Positions 61,370-64,000 of a stretch of DNA of 64,000 nucleotides are shown one piece after another. Positions within the stretch are counted from its first letter, which is position 1. Each line of letters opens with the position of its first letter. Made by a program: the position numbers and the translations under genes. The notes under the pieces were generated by a model. The model was given only the letters and a program-made list of their open reading frames with translations, had not been told where the DNA came from and searched no databases. The stretch comes from Rallus limicola (Eukaryota; Chordata; Aves; Gruiformes; Rallidae): the NCBI GenBank assembly GCA_022605955.1, contig JAKCOZ010000015.1, forward strand, positions 10,173,287 through 10,237,286. The letters run 5' to 3'.

Positions 61370-61440
61370 GTTGGATTTGAATCCTGGCTCAGTCTTGTTG
61401 AAGGTGAAGTTCCATAGCACTTTTGTGACCATTAAAGTTG
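61370..61440. mobile_element. Possible ancient amniote repeat (weak)
   Basis: 'tttgaatcctggctcagtct' followed by 'tgaaggtgaagttcca' and 'gaccattaaagttggagtag' resembles an amniote repeat of the form 'atcctggctc--tgaagtcaatggaa--cattgacttcaatggg-gcagg'. The match is loose, so this is a suggestion only. Confidence 0.3.
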
Positions 61441-61579
61441 GAGTAGGGCTAACATCCACAGCTGTTCCAGCTGATTCTTGACAAATCAGCATATTTGGAG
61501 GAAAAGTGTCATGTCATACAGCTCCTGATGAGTTCCTTAATGATAATCCTACATAGCTGGAAAGGTTAGCTACTGTCCA

Positions 61580-61720
61580 GCTTAATGGCTTTGAGTAATG
61601 TCATTTTATCTCCAAATGCTACTCAACTTCGCATCTCAACTTAATTGTTAGATTTTTTTCCCCAGGCATCACAGCAAGAGCTCAGCTTAATCTTCAATTT
61701 TGGCAAATTAAGGTAGGCCT
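61580..61720 (+). mobile_element. Ancient MIR-like SINE fragment
   Basis: 'agcttaatggctttgagtaa' followed by 'gtcattttatctccaaatgc' and 'tactcaacttcgcatct' fits the MIR core 'agctgtgtgaccttgggcaa', 'gtcacttaacctctctgtgc', 'ctcagtttcctcatct'. Further on, 'cacagcaagagctcagctta' fits the later 'cacagggttgttgtgaggat' part. The order is correct and the copy is plus-strand, but it is highly diverged. Confidence 0.5.
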
Positions 61721-64000
61721 TATTTTTAAAAGCAGGGTAATTAGCATAATACCTCTGTTAGGGGACACACTCTTGGAGTCATTCAAAGACATGAGTCTAA
61801 GTGTTCCAAAGCCAATACATGTGTGCTAGGTAACATTTTGTTTCATCCTGACCTATGCACTGTAGGACACTGATTTGTCCCCTCTTCCTCAGTCACTTGA
61901 TTTGTCTCTTGGCACAAAGTGCACCTTAGACAGTCCTTAAATATCACAGCACTGAGGTGGAGCTCTTCAAGATGTATGTGTGAACACCTAGCCCCCTTCA
62001 TTAAGGCCACAGTTCAGATAATGACATCCCCCAAACCTCACACCTATCACACACTTAACAGGGAGAAAGTCTTAAAAATGGAATTATTCAGATGAACATA
62101 TTAGCTAACAATATCTGAAATTATTCTGTGAGAAGCCCTAGGGAGCTTGAATTAACTGGAGAAGTAGAGCATGTGAAAAAACCCCTCTCACTGTCACTTT
62201 GTGCCAAACATTCAAAAACCACACACAAACTGCATATAAACTTGGCCAGTTCTTCAAGGGCCACAATCACCATAAATCTGGAATAACACTCTAGCCCATT
62301 CAAAATGATTTTTTAAAGTATTGTTCTGTTGATGATGTCTTTGTTTTATTTCATCCAGCTTAGACCATTCTAGACTGGCTATGTTTTTCTTTTGTTTACA
62401 GAAAGCGTCTTGAAGCTGTAAGTCTCTGAAAGCCATCAGGTCTATTATTTCTGTGGAGACCCAGCTCAAATGCGGATAAGGCTGAGTATACAAGTGTAAG
62501 CTGCAGATGATATCTGTGTATCCCCTAGCAGCTACCAGATTCAGTCATCACACAGCCTGGACAGCTTAAGTTTAGATCCTGCTCCTCATTTATGAAAAGG
62601 TTGTTGATTGGCCATATCACTAATCTTGACTTTCCCCCAAAAAAGATGTGTGCTTTGGTTTTGTTCTTGGAATACAACAAAAGCCCCAAATCCAGCGGAG
62701 CAGATTAACAAAATTATAAAAATTAAAATCTTACTTATGGAAGCTAAGTACCACACTCAAGCCCTTCCCAGCAGCATGTTCCCAGGCGACACATTATACT
62801 ACGGATACAGTTTAGGATAAAAACAGGCATAGGCAGAATATGACACGGTATTGCATGGTGTCAGTGTCCAACTCCAAATTCTGCATTTGGTGGCTTCAAA
62901 AGGATATTAGAGGGCATGAGAGTGACAAACAGTATGTGAAGAATAAAACACAATTTCAGGGTTGATTTTGGCCATGGAGTAAATTAAACATTGCAACTGT
63001 CACACAGGTTGCACTCAAGAATCAGCTTAGAAGAAGAAAAGATGCTTTTTGTCTGTCTTTACGAGTACATACAGCTTGAATTTCCCCTACAGATACTTAA
63101 CCATATCATCTGTAACATCTACCACTTGATCTGAGTCTGGGTCACAGGGAAAGAGCTTTCTCCCTTATTGAGAGTCTAGAAACAGTTTTCTGATCCTCTC
63201 TAACAGGAAGAATATTATGGCTTGAAAAATAGAGAAATGAATGAGCAAAGAGATTTATTAATTGCCCAAGTCCTTCCCCTGCTTGTAGATGAATAGCTTC
63301 ATTCCAACAGCAATTTTTTCTGTTATAAAAATTGAACTGCAAATGGTGTCCTACCCACCAGCAGCTCACTGACAGCTGCAGTGTTCTATCTTATGCCAAT
63401 CAAATGGAGCAATGTAGGAGATGTAATATATATTTAAGAATACGCGGATGCTTCAGGGCACAATCAAATGAAGATGATAAAGTAAGAGTGCAGAAGTATC
63501 TTACAAATAGATGTATATGGCCACAGAATATATGATGTAAAAGCCTGTACTGCTTCCTCTATCTGAAGAGGGGAAAAAAACATTAGCAGGGTTTGCACAA
63601 TGCAATAAGATCACAAGCATCTTAGGGGAGCTGGTACTGTCCCTGCAGGAGCCTGTGTACTGGGGCATGGAAGACAGTGCAATGAAAATGAGGGATATAT
63701 TTGGAGACATCAGAGAGCAATTTGAACAGATACTTGGTGAAGCAAACGTTTCCCAGGACTGATTGCCCCTCACTGGGAGCACTACCATTGTACTCTGGGA
63801 GAATAGAATTGGCCCCGAATGCTTTGCACCAGTGAGGAGGAGATGTAATCTCCTCTAGCACAAAATGTAGCGTTTGGACTTTTTTTTCCCTGACAAACTA
63901 AATGTCAGCCAGCACAGTCAAATGGAAGAGACATTAAAGGAAGGGTCAGGACCCCCTCTGTCTTCCCCACCTTTATGAAGTGGTTGCAGATCAGTGAGAG
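61721..64000. other. Anonymous non-coding sequence
   Basis: A 64-codon open frame at 63568-63762 encodes a charged segment and is discussed as a finding. Otherwise frames are short, and no repeat family or RNA gene is recognised. Confidence 0.5.

Overview
The window looks like avian nuclear DNA from an intergenic region or a very large intron. I find no protein-coding gene, rRNA, tRNA or CRISPR array. The bird assignment rests on several 5'-truncated CR1 retroposons that end in the characteristic 'gattctatgat'-type tail (5199-5345 minus; 25830-26020, 26892-26961 and 29086-29152 plus) and on the start of an LTR of a type common in birds (42652). CR1 is the dominant LINE of bird genomes. The family names come from my recognition of the sequences and not from a database search. 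Open frames on both strands are short. The longest spans 163 codons (2020-2511), lacks an ATG at its start, and is about what chance predicts for 64 kb. No frame shows a recognisable host protein domain with splice signals.

Most of the recognisable content is a fossil record of retroposons. Three LINE reverse-transcriptase remnants older than the CR1 tails can be read by translation: the end of a CR1-clade ORF2 at 751-863 (plus), a longer minus-strand stretch at about 27300-27740, and a plus-strand piece at 46850-47030. Ancient MIR-like SINE copies lie at 21331-21476, 34430-34490 and 61580-61720 (plus) and at 23605-23800, 34034-34205 and 41668-41850 (minus). Other very old amniote-type repeats lie at 22936-23040, 42000-42082 and, weakly, 61370-61440. 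A decayed tandem array with a unit of about 55-70 bp sits at 59754-60108.

Layout: 1-5200 holds one LINE fossil and otherwise anonymous sequence. 5200-21300 is anonymous apart from one CR1 tail. 21300-29200 is the repeat-rich centre. 29200-41600 is mostly anonymous and includes a three-site GATA cluster (31438-31466), two MIR-like fragments, a TAATTA palindrome (38728-38743) and a mildly CpG-enriched patch (38860-39420). 41600-47800 holds ancient repeats, an LTR stub, an RT fossil and a (GT)26 microsatellite. 47800-64000 is mostly anonymous apart from the tandem array and one MIR-like copy.

I found no new gene system. The items most worth checking are candidate regulatory patches, a few splice-flanked short open frames, the nested retroposon block at 26.9-27.7 kb and the tandem array at 59.8 kb. 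Their coding or regulatory status can only be settled by cross-species alignment or RNA data.
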